A stretch of 40,677 nucleotides of DNA from Sinomonas gamaensis (GCF_005876955.1 NZ_SSCL01000023.1:1-40677), one strand, 5' to 3'. Numbered from the stretch's first letter, positions 17,180-25,911 are shown. Numbers and translations are program-made. Notes: generated by a model not told the origin, from the letters alone.

Positions 17180-18048
17180 TGAGCACCCTTACCGCTCCGT
17201 CCATCCGGGCCGAGGCACCGGCGGAAGCTCCCGCGGCGCGCCGAAGCGAGGGCGCCGGCCGCGCGCTGCGGCGAGTGGCCGCCGTCGTCCGTTCGAGCCT
17301 CTGGAAGTCCGCGGCGATCGTCGCGTTCCTGCTCCTGTGGGAGGTCGGGCCGCTATGGTTTGCGGCGCCGTCGACCCGCGTCTTCCTGCCCCCGCTGCAC
17401 GATGTGCTCGCGGCAACCTGGAAGCTGCTCGCCACCGGCGCACTCGAAAACCACCTCGCCGCGAGCCTGACGCGGTCGATCGCGGGGTTCGGCGTCGCCG
17501 TCGTCCTCGGAGTCGCAGCCGGCCTGCTGATCGCGTGGTACCGCCCACTCAACTCGTTCATCACGCCGCTGCTCGAGGTGTTCCGCAACACCGCCGCTCT
17601 CGCGCTCCTGCCGGTGTTCACGCTCCTGCTGGGGATCGGCGAGGAATCGAAGATCACGATCGTCGCGTACGCGGCGTTCTTCCCGGTGCTGCTCAACACG
17701 ATCGCCGGGGTGCGCACCGTGGACCCGCTGCTCGTACGGGCGGCGCGCTCCCTGGGGCTCTCGAGCCTCGCGCTGTTCCGCAAGGTCGTCCTGCCCTCGG
17801 CGGTGCCCACAATCTTCACGGGCATCCGCATGGCTGGTACGGCGTCGATCCTCGTGCTCATCGCCGCCGAGATGGTCGGGGCGAAGGCCGGGCTCGGCTA
17901 TCTGATCGTCAACGCGCAGTCGAGCTTCCTCATCCCGGACATGTACGCCGGCATCCTCACGGTCTCGCTCCTGGGCCTCGCCGTGAACTCGCTCCTCGTT
18001 GCCCTCGAACGCCACTTCTCGAAGTGGCGCGTCGAGGCCCGCTCCTAG
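17179..18048 (+). CDS. sulfonate/nitrate-type ABC transporter permease
   Basis: This 289-residue integral membrane subunit has about six hydrophobic segments. The cytoplasmic EAA-type loop VRAARSLGLSSLALFRKVVL (near residues 179-198) docks with the ATPase. An Arg/Ala-rich cytoplasmic N-terminus of about 40 residues precedes the first helix. It overlaps the ATPase gene by one base and lies 27 bases before the dioxygenase gene. It resembles SsuC/TauC. Confidence 0.88.
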   Translation: MSTLTAPSIRAEAPAEAPAARRSEGAGRALRRVAAVVRSSLWKSAAIVAFLLLWEVGPLWFAAPSTRVFLPPLHDVLAATWKLLATGALENHLAASLTRSIAGFGVAVVLGVAAGLLIAWYRPLNSFITPLLEVFRNTAALALLPVFTLLLGIGEESKITIVAYAAFFPVLLNTIAGVRTVDPLLVRAARSLGLSSLALFRKVVLPSAVPTIFTGIRMAGTASILVLIAAEMVGAKAGLGYLIVNAQSSFLIPDMYAGILTVSLLGLAVNSLLVALERHFSKWRVEARS

Positions 18049-18075
18049 TTCACTCTGACGAAAGGCATCCCGAAA

Positions 18076-19014
18076 ATGACCACCGCCCTTGAAACCCAGC
18101 TCGAATTCTCCAAGCTCGGCTCGCGCATCGGCGCTGAAATCCGCGGCCTCGACCTCAGCCAAGACCTCTCGGACGACGTCGTCGCCCAGATCCGCGCAGC
18201 CCTCAACCGGCACAAGGCCCTCGTGTTCCGCGAAGCCAATGTCCGCACCGACGAGGAGCAGGTCCGTTTCGCCTCGCGCTTCGGCCCGCTCACGAAGGCG
18301 CACCCGACCGTCGCCTCCGTAGACGGCGCCGAGAACGTGCTCCCGGTGGACAGCGAGGACGGCTCGGCCAATACGTGGCATACGGATGTCACGTTTGTCG
18401 TCAACCCGCCGCAGGCCACCACCCTCCGCAGCGTCACGGTGCCGGCGTACGGCGGCGAGACCCTCATTGCCTCATCGGCCGGGGCGTATCAGGACCTTCC
18501 CGCCGAACTGCGCAACTTCGCCGATTCGCTCTGGGCCATCCACACGAACGACTACGACTACGCCGTGCCGAAGAACCTCGAGCACGTGGGTGCCGAGGAA
18601 CGCCGCAAGGTGTTCACGCGGATCAAGTACCAGACTGCTCACCCCGTGGTGCGCGTGCACCCGCTGACCGGCGAGCGCGGCCTGTTCATCGGCGGCTTCG
18701 CCCAGCGGCTGCGGATCGTGGGGCTCTCGAACACGGAGTCGAGGGATATCCTCCGCCTCCTGCAGGCCTACATCACCCGGCCCGAGAACGTGGTGCGCGT
18801 CAACTGGGAGCCGAACCAGCTGGTCCTCTTCGACAACCGCATCACCCAGCACTACGCACCGTCCAACTACGATGACCAGCCCCGCAAGCTCAACCGCGTG
18901 ACCATCGCCGGCGACATTCCGGTCGGCGTCGACGGCACGCGGAGCCAGGCGATCGAGGGCGACTCGTCGCACTACTCCGAGGTTGTCTCTGTTTCTGTTG
19001 GGACGGGGGCCTGA
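18076..19014 (+). CDS. TauD/TfdA-family Fe(II)/2-oxoglutarate dioxygenase
   Basis: This is a 312-residue enzyme with the facial triad H102, D104 (WHTDVTF) and H259 (ITQHYA), and R274 (NRVTIAG) placed to bind 2-oxoglutarate. TauD-type enzymes hydroxylate the carbon next to a sulfonate or sulfate ester, which then releases sulfite or sulfate. Its position in an ABC operon of sulfonate type supports taurine, an alkylsulfonate or an alkyl sulfate as substrate, but TfdA-like members act on other acids. It ends two bases before the monooxygenase gene. Confidence 0.87.
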   Translation: MTTALETQLEFSKLGSRIGAEIRGLDLSQDLSDDVVAQIRAALNRHKALVFREANVRTDEEQVRFASRFGPLTKAHPTVASVDGAENVLPVDSEDGSANTWHTDVTFVVNPPQATTLRSVTVPAYGGETLIASSAGAYQDLPAELRNFADSLWAIHTNDYDYAVPKNLEHVGAEERRKVFTRIKYQTAHPVVRVHPLTGERGLFIGGFAQRLRIVGLSNTESRDILRLLQAYITRPENVVRVNWEPNQLVLFDNRITQHYAPSNYDDQPRKLNRVTIAGDIPVGVDGTRSQAIEGDSSHYSEVVSVSVGTGA

Positions 19015-19016
19015 CC

Positions 19017-20348
19017 GTGGGCAAGAAACTGCACCTCAACGCGTTCCTCATGAGCACTGGCCACCACGAGGCGTCGTGGCGGCTCCCCGAAAGCGACCCG
19101 CATGCCGGGACGAGTCTCGCCCACTTCACGCGGCTCGCCCAGACCGCTGAGCGTGGGAAGTTCGACTCGGTGTTCTTCGCCGACTCGCCCGTGCTGTGGG
19201 GGTCCGTGGGACGGCGGCCGGTGAGCGCGGTTGAGCCGACGGTGCTGCTCGCCGCGCTGGCCGCGGCTACGGAGCGGATCGGGCTCATCGCGACTGCATC
19301 GACGAGCTACAACTCCCCGTACAACCTCGCGCGGCGCTTTGCGTCGATCGACCACCTTTCCGGCGGCCGAGCCGGGTGGAACGTGGTGACGACGGCGGGG
19401 GCGGACGCCGCCCGGAACTTCGGCTTGGATGATCAGCCCCTTCACCGCTACCGGTATGAGCGCGCGGCGGAGTTCCTCGACGTCGCCTTCAAGCTGTGGG
19501 ACTCCTGGGACGACGACGCTATCGTCGCCGACAAGGAAGCCGGGGTCTGGGCGGACTCGGATCTGGTGCGGGCCATCAAGCATTCGGGGCTGCACTTCTC
19601 GGTGCGCGGACCGCTCGACATCCCGCGCTCCCCGCAGGGGCACCCGGTCATCGTCCAGGCCGGTTCATCGGAGGACGGGAAGGGCCTCGCTGCCCGCTAT
19701 GCCGAAGCAGTGTTCACGGCGCAGCAGACCCTCGAGGAGGCACAGGCCTTCTACAACGACCTCAAGGTCCGGACCGCCGTCACCGGACGGAACCCCGAGG
19801 GGATCAAGATCCTCCCGGGAATCGTGCCCGTGCTCGGCGGAACCGAAGCTGAGGCACTGAGGCGCGAACGCGAGCTCGACGACCTCATCAGGCCCGAGTA
19901 CGCTCGCATCGAGCTCGCGAAGACGCTGCGCGTTACGCCCGACGACCTGCCTCTCGACCGGGAGCTTCCCGCCGACCTGCCGGACGAGGACGAGATCGAG
20001 GGCGCCAAGAGCCGGTACACGCTCATCGTGGAACTCGCTCGGCGCGAGCGGCTCACTGTGCGCGAGCTCATCGGGCGCCTGGGTGGAGGCCGAGGGCACA
20101 GGACGTTCGCGGGCACGCCTGAGCAGGTGGCGGACGCGCTCGAATCCTGGTTCCTGGCCGGGGCGGCCGATGGGTTCAACATCATGCCCGCCGCCTTGCC
20201 CTCTGGGCTTGAGGAATTCGTTGACCACGTGGTGCCGCTGCTCCAGGCCCGAGGTCTGTTCCGCGAGGAGTACACCGGATCCACGCTGCGCGAGCACTAT
20301 GGATTGGCCCGGCCGGCCAACCAGTACGCACGCCTCGCCTCGGTGTAG
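19017..20348 (+). CDS. NtaA/SnaA/DszA-type FMN-dependent monooxygenase
   Basis: This is a 443-residue flavin-dependent monooxygenase of the bacterial luciferase superfamily. The family start LNAFLMSTGHHEASWRLP, the FFADS segment near residue 55 and SGGRAGWNVVTT near residue 119 match the NtaA/DmoA/DszA branch. These enzymes need reduced FMN from a separate reductase, and none is encoded in this operon. Members attack C-S or C-N bonds (dimethyl sulfide, sulfones, nitrilotriacetate). With the transporter and TauD-like neighbour, organosulfur breakdown is the best guess. The GTG start is two bases after the dioxygenase stop. Confidence 0.87.
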   Translation: MGKKLHLNAFLMSTGHHEASWRLPESDPHAGTSLAHFTRLAQTAERGKFDSVFFADSPVLWGSVGRRPVSAVEPTVLLAALAAATERIGLIATASTSYNSPYNLARRFASIDHLSGGRAGWNVVTTAGADAARNFGLDDQPLHRYRYERAAEFLDVAFKLWDSWDDDAIVADKEAGVWADSDLVRAIKHSGLHFSVRGPLDIPRSPQGHPVIVQAGSSEDGKGLAARYAEAVFTAQQTLEEAQAFYNDLKVRTAVTGRNPEGIKILPGIVPVLGGTEAEALRRERELDDLIRPEYARIELAKTLRVTPDDLPLDRELPADLPDEDEIEGAKSRYTLIVELARRERLTVRELIGRLGGGRGHRTFAGTPEQVADALESWFLAGAADGFNIMPAALPSGLEEFVDHVVPLLQARGLFREEYTGSTLREHYGLARPANQYARLASV

Positions 20349-20355
20349 GTTCGCT

Positions 20356-20403
20356 GCCGCGCTCCTGACCGGTTGCGACTTCCCAATCGGTCAGGGGCGC
20401 GGC
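20356..20403 (+). terminator. terminator of the sulfonate-type operon
   Basis: GCCGCGCTCCTGACCG (20356-20371) pairs with CGGTCAGGGGCGCGGC (20388-20403) over 16 bases with one wobble pair, leaving a 16-base loop. It starts eight bases after the stop of the FMN monooxygenase gene. It lacks a U-tract. Confidence 0.75.
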
Positions 20404-20581
20404 ATTCCCCCGTGGCGGGAAGGGCCCATGCGGTTGCGCCGTCAGATCCGCAGGGTCCTGATCCGGTCGTGCCGGATTCCGACCAGCTTTTGGCGCTCGA
20501 TCTGGTTTCCCGACGGCGTGTCGGACAAGGACGCGCCGACGGCCGCGGCGAAAGTCGGTCGGAATCCGCCAGCCGTCGCCG

Positions 20582-20608
20582 GTCATACCCTTGCACCCGT
20601 CATACCCT
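20582..20608 (+). repeat. short direct repeat
   Basis: GTCATACCCT occurs at 20582-20591 and again at 20599-20608, 17 bases apart, and each copy is followed by a related TGCA-containing sequence. It has no clear role; it could be a binding site or a slippage product. Confidence 0.4.
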
Positions 20609-20662
20609 GCAAAAGTGTCGGCACAACGGGAAGGTCCTCCTGGAGCCCTCCCTGCGACACCG

Positions 20663-20711
20663 TCTGCACCCGAAAGGCCCAAAACAGGGCAGTTTCTGTA
20701 CCCGAAACGCC
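20663..20711. promoter_or_regulatory. paired direct repeats matching those before the ALDH genes
   Basis: TCTGCACCCGAAAGGCC at 20663-20679 and TCTGTACCCGAAACGCC at 20695-20711 agree at 15 of 17 positions and are spaced 32 bases. They share the core GTACCCGAAACG with the repeats at 15140 and 15171, which are 31 bases apart. Here they lie downstream of both convergent operons, where no gene needs a promoter, so they may be a relic or a remote site. Confidence 0.5.
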
Positions 20712-20715
20712 GGGG

Positions 20716-22089
20716 CTAGAGGGCCTTCAACGCTGTCAGGACCTTGGTGAGGGATTCCTTCGCGTCGCCGAACAGGAGGGTGGTCTGCGGCTCGTACAGG
20801 AGATCGTTCTCGATACCCGCGAACCCCGGCCGCATGGACCGCTTGAGGAACACGACCTGCCGGGCCTCGCCGGCCTCGAGGATCGGCATCCCGTAGATCG
20901 GCGAGCCGGGCGTTGTCTTGGCTGCGGGGTTGACCACGTCATTCGCGCCGACGACCAGCGCGACGTCGGCCTGCTTGAACTCGCCGTTGACCTCGCCCAT
21001 CTCCTTGAGGGACTCGTACGGGACATTCGCCTCCGCCAGCAGCACATTCATGTGACCGGGCATCCGGCCGGCTACCGGGTGGATCGCGAACTCGACGTCT
21101 GTGCCCCGCGCCTCGAGGGCCTGCGCGAGCTCGGCCGCCGTGTGCTGACCCTGGGCGACCGCGAGCCCATAGCCCGGCACGATGATGACCCGCTGCGCGT
21201 ACCCGAGAAGAATCGCGACGTCCTCGGCGCTCGAGGATCGCACTGGCCGCTCGCTCGCCACGGTTGAACCGGCGGTCGAACCGCCGCGGAACGCACCGAA
21301 CATGATCCCCGAGACCCTGCGCCCCATGGCGGCGGCCATGAGCCGCGTGAGGATCGTACCCGAGGCCCCCACCAGCGTGCCGGCCACGACGAGCAGCACG
21401 TTCCCGAGCACGAGCCCGGACGCCGCGACGGCCAGGCCGGTGAACGCGTTGAGCAGCGAGATCACGATCGGCACATCCGCGCCGCCCACTGGCAGCACGA
21501 GCAGCACCCCCGCGACCAGGCCCACCACCAGGAGTGAAACCGCGAGCCCGAGGGAGCCCGTCGCGATGACAAATCCCGCGGTCCCCACTGCCCCGAGCAG
21601 CACCACGCCCATGAGCACGGGCAGGCCCGCGAACACGACCGGACGGGTCGTCATGAGCTCCTGCAGCTTCCCGAACGTCACTGCGGATCCCGCGAAGGAC
21701 ACAGCCCCGACGAGCAGTGTGAACACGATCGCGAGGCGCAGCCACCCGTCGTCGGCATGCGGCAGCTCGAGCAGCGCCACGAGCGCGGCCGCGCCGCCGC
21801 CCACCCCGTTGAACATCGCGACGAGCTGCGGCATCTGCGTCATCTTGACCCGTCGTGCCACGGGCGCGGCCACGGCTGAGCCCACCACCATCGCCGCGAG
21901 AATCCACGGGATGTTCTCGAGCCGGCTCGAGAGGAACACCGTCACGAGCGCAACGAGCGCCCCGAACGCCCCCACGAGATTCCCGCGCCGGGCGTGTTTC
22001 GGGGAGCTGAGCCCCTTGAGGGCGAGGATGAAGCAGACGGCCGCGACCAGGTACAGCAACGCGGTCCAGGTCGGATCGAGGAGTGTCAC
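20716..22089 (-). CDS. pntB: NAD(P) transhydrogenase beta subunit
   Basis: This 457-residue subunit has an N-terminal membrane domain of about nine helices. The C-terminal NADP-binding domain III starts near residue 280 and carries the loop VPGYGLAVAQGQHTAAEL and the later stretch VVGANDVVNPAA. With the two alpha subunits it couples hydride transfer from NADH to NADP with proton movement across the inner membrane, supplying NADPH. The ATG at 22089 overlaps the stop of pntAB by four bases. Confidence 0.93.
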   Translation of the reverse strand: MTLLDPTWTALLYLVAAVCFILALKGLSSPKHARRGNLVGAFGALVALVTVFLSSRLENIPWILAAMVVGSAVAAPVARRVKMTQMPQLVAMFNGVGGGAAALVALLELPHADDGWLRLAIVFTLLVGAVSFAGSAVTFGKLQELMTTRPVVFAGLPVLMGVVLLGAVGTAGFVIATGSLGLAVSLLVVGLVAGVLLVLPVGGADVPIVISLLNAFTGLAVAASGLVLGNVLLVVAGTLVGASGTILTRLMAAAMGRRVSGIMFGAFRGGSTAGSTVASERPVRSSSAEDVAILLGYAQRVIIVPGYGLAVAQGQHTAAELAQALEARGTDVEFAIHPVAGRMPGHMNVLLAEANVPYESLKEMGEVNGEFKQADVALVVGANDVVNPAAKTTPGSPIYGMPILEAGEARQVVFLKRSMRPGFAGIENDLLYEPQTTLLFGDAKESLTKVLTALKAL

Positions 22090-22391
22090 TTCGCCTCCCC
22101 GTCCCGCGCGGCTGCCCGGCGTCCGCGGAACATCTCGAGCATCCGGTCCGTCACCACGAACCCGCCCACCAGATTGGCGGTCGCGAGGACGACGGCGAGC
22201 AGCGCCACCACGAGCACCCAGCCGTCCGTCGCCTGCCCCGCGACGGTGATCGCGCCGACGAGAATGATGCCGTGAATGGCATTCGCCCCGGACATGAGCG
22301 GGGTATGCAGGATGCTCGAGACCTTGGAGACCACTTCAAAGCCCACGAACACGGCCAGCACCGTGATCGTCAGGAGCTCTATTCCGCCCAT
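22086..22391 (-). CDS. pntAB: NAD(P) transhydrogenase alpha subunit, membrane part
   Basis: This is a 101-residue protein with three predicted membrane helices. It matches the C-terminal membrane part of alpha subunits, including FVGFEVVSKVSSILHTPLMS and GANAIHGI. The ATG at 22391 overlaps the pntAA stop, and its own stop overlaps the pntB start. A longer in-frame start at 22514 only reads the Arg-rich shadow of pntAA. The split of alpha into two proteins is common in actinobacteria and alphaproteobacteria. Confidence 0.92.
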   Translation of the reverse strand: MGGIELLTITVLAVFVGFEVVSKVSSILHTPLMSGANAIHGIILVGAITVAGQATDGWVLVVALLAVVLATANLVGGFVVTDRMLEMFRGRRAAARDGEAK

Positions 22392-23602
22392 CAGCCAGCC
22401 CCTCCCTCGACTTCCCCGACATCTTCGGCATCGGCCCCGGGCGTTGCCGTGGCGAGCGCAGCGAGAGCCTGCGCCGTGGGCTCGTGCCGCACGTCGCCGT
22501 CGTACGTGAGGCACGCGCCGGCGAGGACCTCGTCGGCGAAGTCGGGCACCGCCTCGCCCTCCGAGGTCATGAGGGCAATGAAGTTGGCGACGTTCTTCGC
22601 ATACAGCCGGGAAGCGTCCGCGGCCATCGCCGAGGCTGCGTCCTTGAGGCCGACGACGGCCACCGCACCTTTGCCGTCCAACGTCGCCACCGCCACGTCC
22701 TCGCCGGGAATGGAGCCCTCGACGTTGCCGCCCGACTCCGCGGCCATGTCCACGACCACCGATCCCGGGCGCATGGCCGCCACCATGTCGCGGGTGACGA
22801 GGAGCGGGGCGCGCCGGCCGGGGACGGCCGCCGTCGTGATGAGGACGTCCGCCTCGGCGACGTGCGGCGCGAGCAGCTGCCGTTGGTGTGCCCCACGATC
22901 CGCGGTGAGCTCGCGCGCGTAGCCGCCAGCTCCGGCCGTGGCCTCGGGCGAGTCGAGGTCGAGCTTGATGAAGGTGCCGCCCATCGACGCAACCTCGTCC
23001 GCTGAGGCGGGGCGAATGTCGTTGGCGGAGACGCGCGCGCCGAGGCGCTTCGCGGTGCCGATCGCCTGCAGCCCCGCGACGCCGGCCCCGAGCACGAGGA
23101 CGCGGGCGGGCGGAATCGTCCCGGCTGCCGTCATGTACAGCGGGAAGAAGCGGGGGAACCGGATGGCCGCCTCGATCACACAGCGATAGCCCGTCACGAG
23201 CGCTTGTGACGTGAGCGCGTCCATCGACTGGGCGCGCGAGATGCGGGGCACGAGCTCGAGCGCGAAGGCGGTGACCCGGGCGTCGGCGAGCGCACGCACG
23301 GTGAGAAGCTCGGTCGACGGCGAGGCGAGCCCGACCGTGATGGCGCCCGGCTTGAGGTGCGAGGCACGAAGGGGCTCCAGCGGGCGGACGTGCGCGAGGA
23401 GGTCGACGGCAGCCAGGTCAAGCTCACTGACGATGCGGGCTCCCGCTGCCTCATAGTCGGAGTCCGCGAATCCGGCGCCCGCACCGGCCCCGGCCTCGAC
23501 GACCGCACCGAGCCCAAGTCCCACGAGCTGGCGCACCGATTCCGGCGTCGCGGCGACACGCTTCTCCCCCTCGATGCGCTCCCTTGCGATGCCGACGTCC
23601 AC
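22391..23602 (-). CDS. pntAA: NAD(P) transhydrogenase alpha subunit, NAD-binding part
   Basis: This 403-residue soluble domain I binds NAD(H). It opens with VGIARERIEGEKRVAATPES as in alanine dehydrogenase relatives, and has the nucleotide loop LGAGVAGLQAIGTAKRLGA near residue 170. I select the GTG at 23602, preceded by GAGGGAGG, because homologues begin at this point; the ATG at 23692 would add 30 unrelated residues. It is the first gene of pntAA-pntAB-pntB, with ATGA overlaps throughout, and is divergent from the VOC gene. Confidence 0.9.
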   Translation of the reverse strand: MDVGIARERIEGEKRVAATPESVRQLVGLGLGAVVEAGAGAGAGFADSDYEAAGARIVSELDLAAVDLLAHVRPLEPLRASHLKPGAITVGLASPSTELLTVRALADARVTAFALELVPRISRAQSMDALTSQALVTGYRCVIEAAIRFPRFFPLYMTAAGTIPPARVLVLGAGVAGLQAIGTAKRLGARVSANDIRPASADEVASMGGTFIKLDLDSPEATAGAGGYARELTADRGAHQRQLLAPHVAEADVLITTAAVPGRRAPLLVTRDMVAAMRPGSVVVDMAAESGGNVEGSIPGEDVAVATLDGKGAVAVVGLKDAASAMAADASRLYAKNVANFIALMTSEGEAVPDFADEVLAGACLTYDGDVRHEPTAQALAALATATPGADAEDVGEVEGGAG

Positions 23603-23629
23603 GGGGCCTCCCTCGACGCTGAGTCCTAG

Positions 23630-23698
23630 GGGCAGTGTATTGCCCACGCGGCGAAAACTGGGCAGGAATCGAGAAGCGTCGCGCAGGTCCACAGACCT
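23630..23698. promoter_or_regulatory. weak dyads in the pnt/VOC divergent promoter
   Basis: The 107-base gap holds GGGCA-N6-TGCCC (23630-23645) and AGGTC-N4-GACCT (23685-23698). Each could bind a dimeric regulator or be chance. The second lies directly before the VOC start codon. No regulator is encoded nearby. Confidence 0.25.
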
Positions 23699-23709
23699 AC
23701 GGTGAAGTC

Positions 23710-24330
23710 ATGGCACTCATCGAATCAGCAACCCTCGAAGTGGCGGATCCCACGGCCGCCCAGCAGTTCTACACCGCAGCGTTCGGGGCGGACCTCCCCG
23801 TGCGCGTGCGCGCCTCGGAGGCCCCGACAGACGGTTTCCGCGGCTTCACCCTCTCGCTCATCGTCTCCCAGCCGGCCAACGCGGACCTCCTCCTCGACGC
23901 AGCGCTCCAGGCGGGCGCGACGGCGATCAAGCCGGCCGCGAAGTCCTTCTGGGGGTACGGCGGTGTGGTCCAGGCCCCGGACGGCACCATCTGGAAGGTT
24001 GCGACGTCGTCGAAGAAGGACAGTGTTCCGGCCAGCAAGGAAATCGACCAGATCGCCCTGCTCCTCGGAGTCGGGGACGTGGCGGCCAGCAAGCGGTTCT
24101 ATGTAGAGCACGGCCTGACTGTGGCGAAGAGCTTCGGCCGCATGTACGTCGAATTCGCGGAGGCCGGCCCCATCAAGCTCGCCCTGTACGGGCGCCGTGC
24201 CCTGGCCAAGGACGCCGGTGTCCCGGTGGACGGCTCCGGCTCGCATCGCCTCGCGATCTCCGGCGCGGGCCCCTTCACTGATCCGGATGGCTTCGCGTGG
24301 GAGGCGTCGAAGATGGCCGCCGCCTCCTGA
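23710..24330 (+). CDS. two-domain VOC (glyoxalase-like) protein
   Basis: This 206-residue protein has two vicinal-oxygen-chelate repeats: residues 1-100 (SATLEVADPTAAQQFYTAAF) and about 115-206 (LLGVGDVAASKRFYVEHGLT). Glyoxalase, dioxygenase and resistance proteins share this fold. I see no complete metal triad, so the activity is open. The ATG at 23710 is preceded by the weak GGTGAAG; an ATG 75 bases upstream reads through the promoter. It is divergent from pnt and 56 bases before the flavoprotein gene. Confidence 0.8.
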   Translation: MALIESATLEVADPTAAQQFYTAAFGADLPVRVRASEAPTDGFRGFTLSLIVSQPANADLLLDAALQAGATAIKPAAKSFWGYGGVVQAPDGTIWKVATSSKKDSVPASKEIDQIALLLGVGDVAASKRFYVEHGLTVAKSFGRMYVEFAEAGPIKLALYGRRALAKDAGVPVDGSGSHRLAISGAGPFTDPDGFAWEASKMAAAS

Positions 24331-24386
24331 CCGATCAGGCGACGTGAGCCCTTTCCCGCCCGGCACCACAGACTTACCATCCCCCC

Positions 24387-25598
24387 ATGCCCGTTGTGGT
24401 GATCGGTGCCGGGCAGGCCGGGCTCGCAGTCAGCCGGGAGCTCTCGGCTCTCGGCGCCGACCACATTGTCCTCGAGCGGCACGAAGTGGCCCATGCGTGG
24501 CGATCGCGCTGGGACAGCTTCACGCTCGTCACTCCCAATTGGTCGCTTGATCTGCCCGGGAGCCCCTACACCGGTCCCGATCCGGAGGGCCACGCAGGAC
24601 GGGACGAGATCGTCGCGTATCTCGAGGGCTACGCGAGCGAGCACAAGGTGCCGGTTCGGCGGGGCGTCGAGGTGCGGCGCCTGCGGGCCGCCGACGGCGG
24701 CTTCCGGATCGAGACCTCGGAGGGCGACTGGTCCGCCGACGCTGTGGTGGTCTGCACCGGGTCCTTCCAGCGGCAGTTCCTCCCGCCGTCGCTCGCCGGG
24801 GTGCCGCGCGATCTCATTCTTGCCTCCGGCGAGTACCGGCATCCGGGCCAGCTGCCGCCGGGGGTGATTGTCGTCGTCGGCAGCGGACAGACTGGCTGCC
24901 AGCTCGCCGAGGAAGCGCGGCTTGCCGGGCGCGACGTGGTGCTCGCGTGCGGCCGTGCGCCGTGGATCCCTCGCCGGCTGGACGGGATCGACACGGTGAC
25001 CTGGCTCGCGCGGAGCTCGTTCTTCGACCTGCCGCTCTCCGCGCTCCCCGCACCGGGCGCGCGGCTCCTCGCGAATCCGCAGGCCACCGGCGCGGGCGGC
25101 GGCCACGACCTGCACTTCCGCACGCTTCAGGCACTCGGAGTGCGGCTCGCGGGCCGGGTGCTGGGCTCAGACGAGTCCGGGATCACCTTCGCGGACGATC
25201 TCGAGGAGTCCGTAGCCTTCGGTGATGCGCGGTGGGCCGACCTCCGCGCCCTCCTCGCCGCGGACCTCCCGCGCGCTGGTTTTCCCGTGCCCGAGCTGCC
25301 AGTGCCCGCGCCGTTCCGCGCCGACGCCGTCCGACACGTGGGTCTCCACGAGGTCGGCGCCGTGGTCCTCGCCTGCGGGTTCCGGCCCGACTACTCCTGG
25401 ATCGACGCGCCCGTGTGCGATGCGCTCGGCTTCCCGATCACGGACGACGGCGAAAGCACTGTCGTGCCGGGCCTTTACTTCTGCGGGGTGCACTTCATGC
25501 GGACACGTCGATCCGCCCTGCTGTTCGGCGTGGGCGGCGACGCGAAGGTTGTCGCCGCGCGCGCGGCCACCCAAGTACCGAGCGTTGAGAGGCCCTGA
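24387..25598 (+). CDS. FAD-dependent monooxygenase-like oxidoreductase
   Basis: This is a 403-residue protein with two dinucleotide-binding loops: GAGQAG at residues 7-12 for FAD and VVVGSGQTGCQLAEE near residue 160 for NAD(P)H. The stretch HAWRSRWDSFTLVTPNWSLD resembles flavin-containing monooxygenase and Baeyer-Villiger relatives (CzcO/TrkA-like annotations are common). The substrate is unknown. The ATG is used without a clear ribosome site, 56 bases after the VOC gene. A small hairpin at 25655-25670 may end the transcript. Confidence 0.82.
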   Translation: MPVVVIGAGQAGLAVSRELSALGADHIVLERHEVAHAWRSRWDSFTLVTPNWSLDLPGSPYTGPDPEGHAGRDEIVAYLEGYASEHKVPVRRGVEVRRLRAADGGFRIETSEGDWSADAVVVCTGSFQRQFLPPSLAGVPRDLILASGEYRHPGQLPPGVIVVVGSGQTGCQLAEEARLAGRDVVLACGRAPWIPRRLDGIDTVTWLARSSFFDLPLSALPAPGARLLANPQATGAGGGHDLHFRTLQALGVRLAGRVLGSDESGITFADDLEESVAFGDARWADLRALLAADLPRAGFPVPELPVPAPFRADAVRHVGLHEVGAVVLACGFRPDYSWIDAPVCDALGFPITDDGESTVVPGLYFCGVHFMRTRRSALLFGVGGDAKVVAARAATQVPSVERP

Positions 25599-25654
25599 AA
25601 GTCGAGTACTCGGTACGCGTGATCTTCCGTCTCTGCCGGCGCGAGAGTGGTCAT

Positions 25655-25670
25655 GGACGCGTAGGCGTCC
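25655..25670 (+). terminator. small hairpin after the flavoprotein gene
   Basis: GGACGC-GTAG-GCGTCC forms a six-base-pair stem 57 bases after the stop of the flavoprotein gene. It is short and lacks a U-tract, so it may equally be an operator for the small gene at 25725. Confidence 0.3.
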
Positions 25671-25724
25671 GGTGTCCGGCAGAGGGCAGTGTCCAGAGGA
25701 GGGCACTGGCGGAAGGAGCGAGCG

Positions 25725-25901
25725 ATGGACCATGAGGGGGTTTCACGGATCGATCTCGAGCGGTTCGAACAGCTGGCTCAGCGACTGGAACAGGCTGCAG
25801 AGGCCATCGCGTCCAGCGAGGAGAAGCTGACCCGAACGCTTGCAGCGATGCGTGACAGGGACAGGGCCGCGGCTTTCGACGCGTGGCGGCGCAATCAGTA
25901 G
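25725..25901 (+). CDS. 58-residue predicted coiled-coil protein
   Basis: This is a short, charged, helix-forming protein (RIDLERFEQLAQRLEQAAEA then SSEEKLTRTLAAMRDRDRAA) with heptad-like spacing of hydrophobic residues. There is no membrane segment. The ATG follows GGAGCGAGCG, a good ribosome site, which supports a real gene. It ends ten bases from the stop of the convergent sigma factor gene. I do not recognise the family; a protein-protein interaction role is an inference. Confidence 0.6.
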   Translation: MDHEGVSRIDLERFEQLAQRLEQAAEAIASSEEKLTRTLAAMRDRDRAAAFDAWRRNQ

Positions 25902-25911
25902 CTGCTGCGCT

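Larger units (their letters stand above)
20349..20715. other. 367-base noncoding gap between convergent operons
   Basis: The gap holds a terminator at 20356-20403, a direct repeat GTCATACCCT at 20582 and 20599, and a pair of promoter-like direct repeats at 20663-20711 that copy the arrangement upstream of the ALDH genes. Open frames crossing it are rich in Arg, Ser and Pro and look like out-of-frame shadows. No gene can be supported. Confidence 0.6.

Noticed and set aside
20373-20750. 125-residue plus-strand frame in the noncoding gap
   Set aside because: It has no ribosome site, an Arg/Ser/Pro-rich composition, and runs into pntB antisense.
20083-21267. 394-residue plus-strand open frame across the monooxygenase end and pntB
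   Set aside because: It overlaps two certain genes in other frames and its sequence is low in family-like features, as expected of high-GC shadows.
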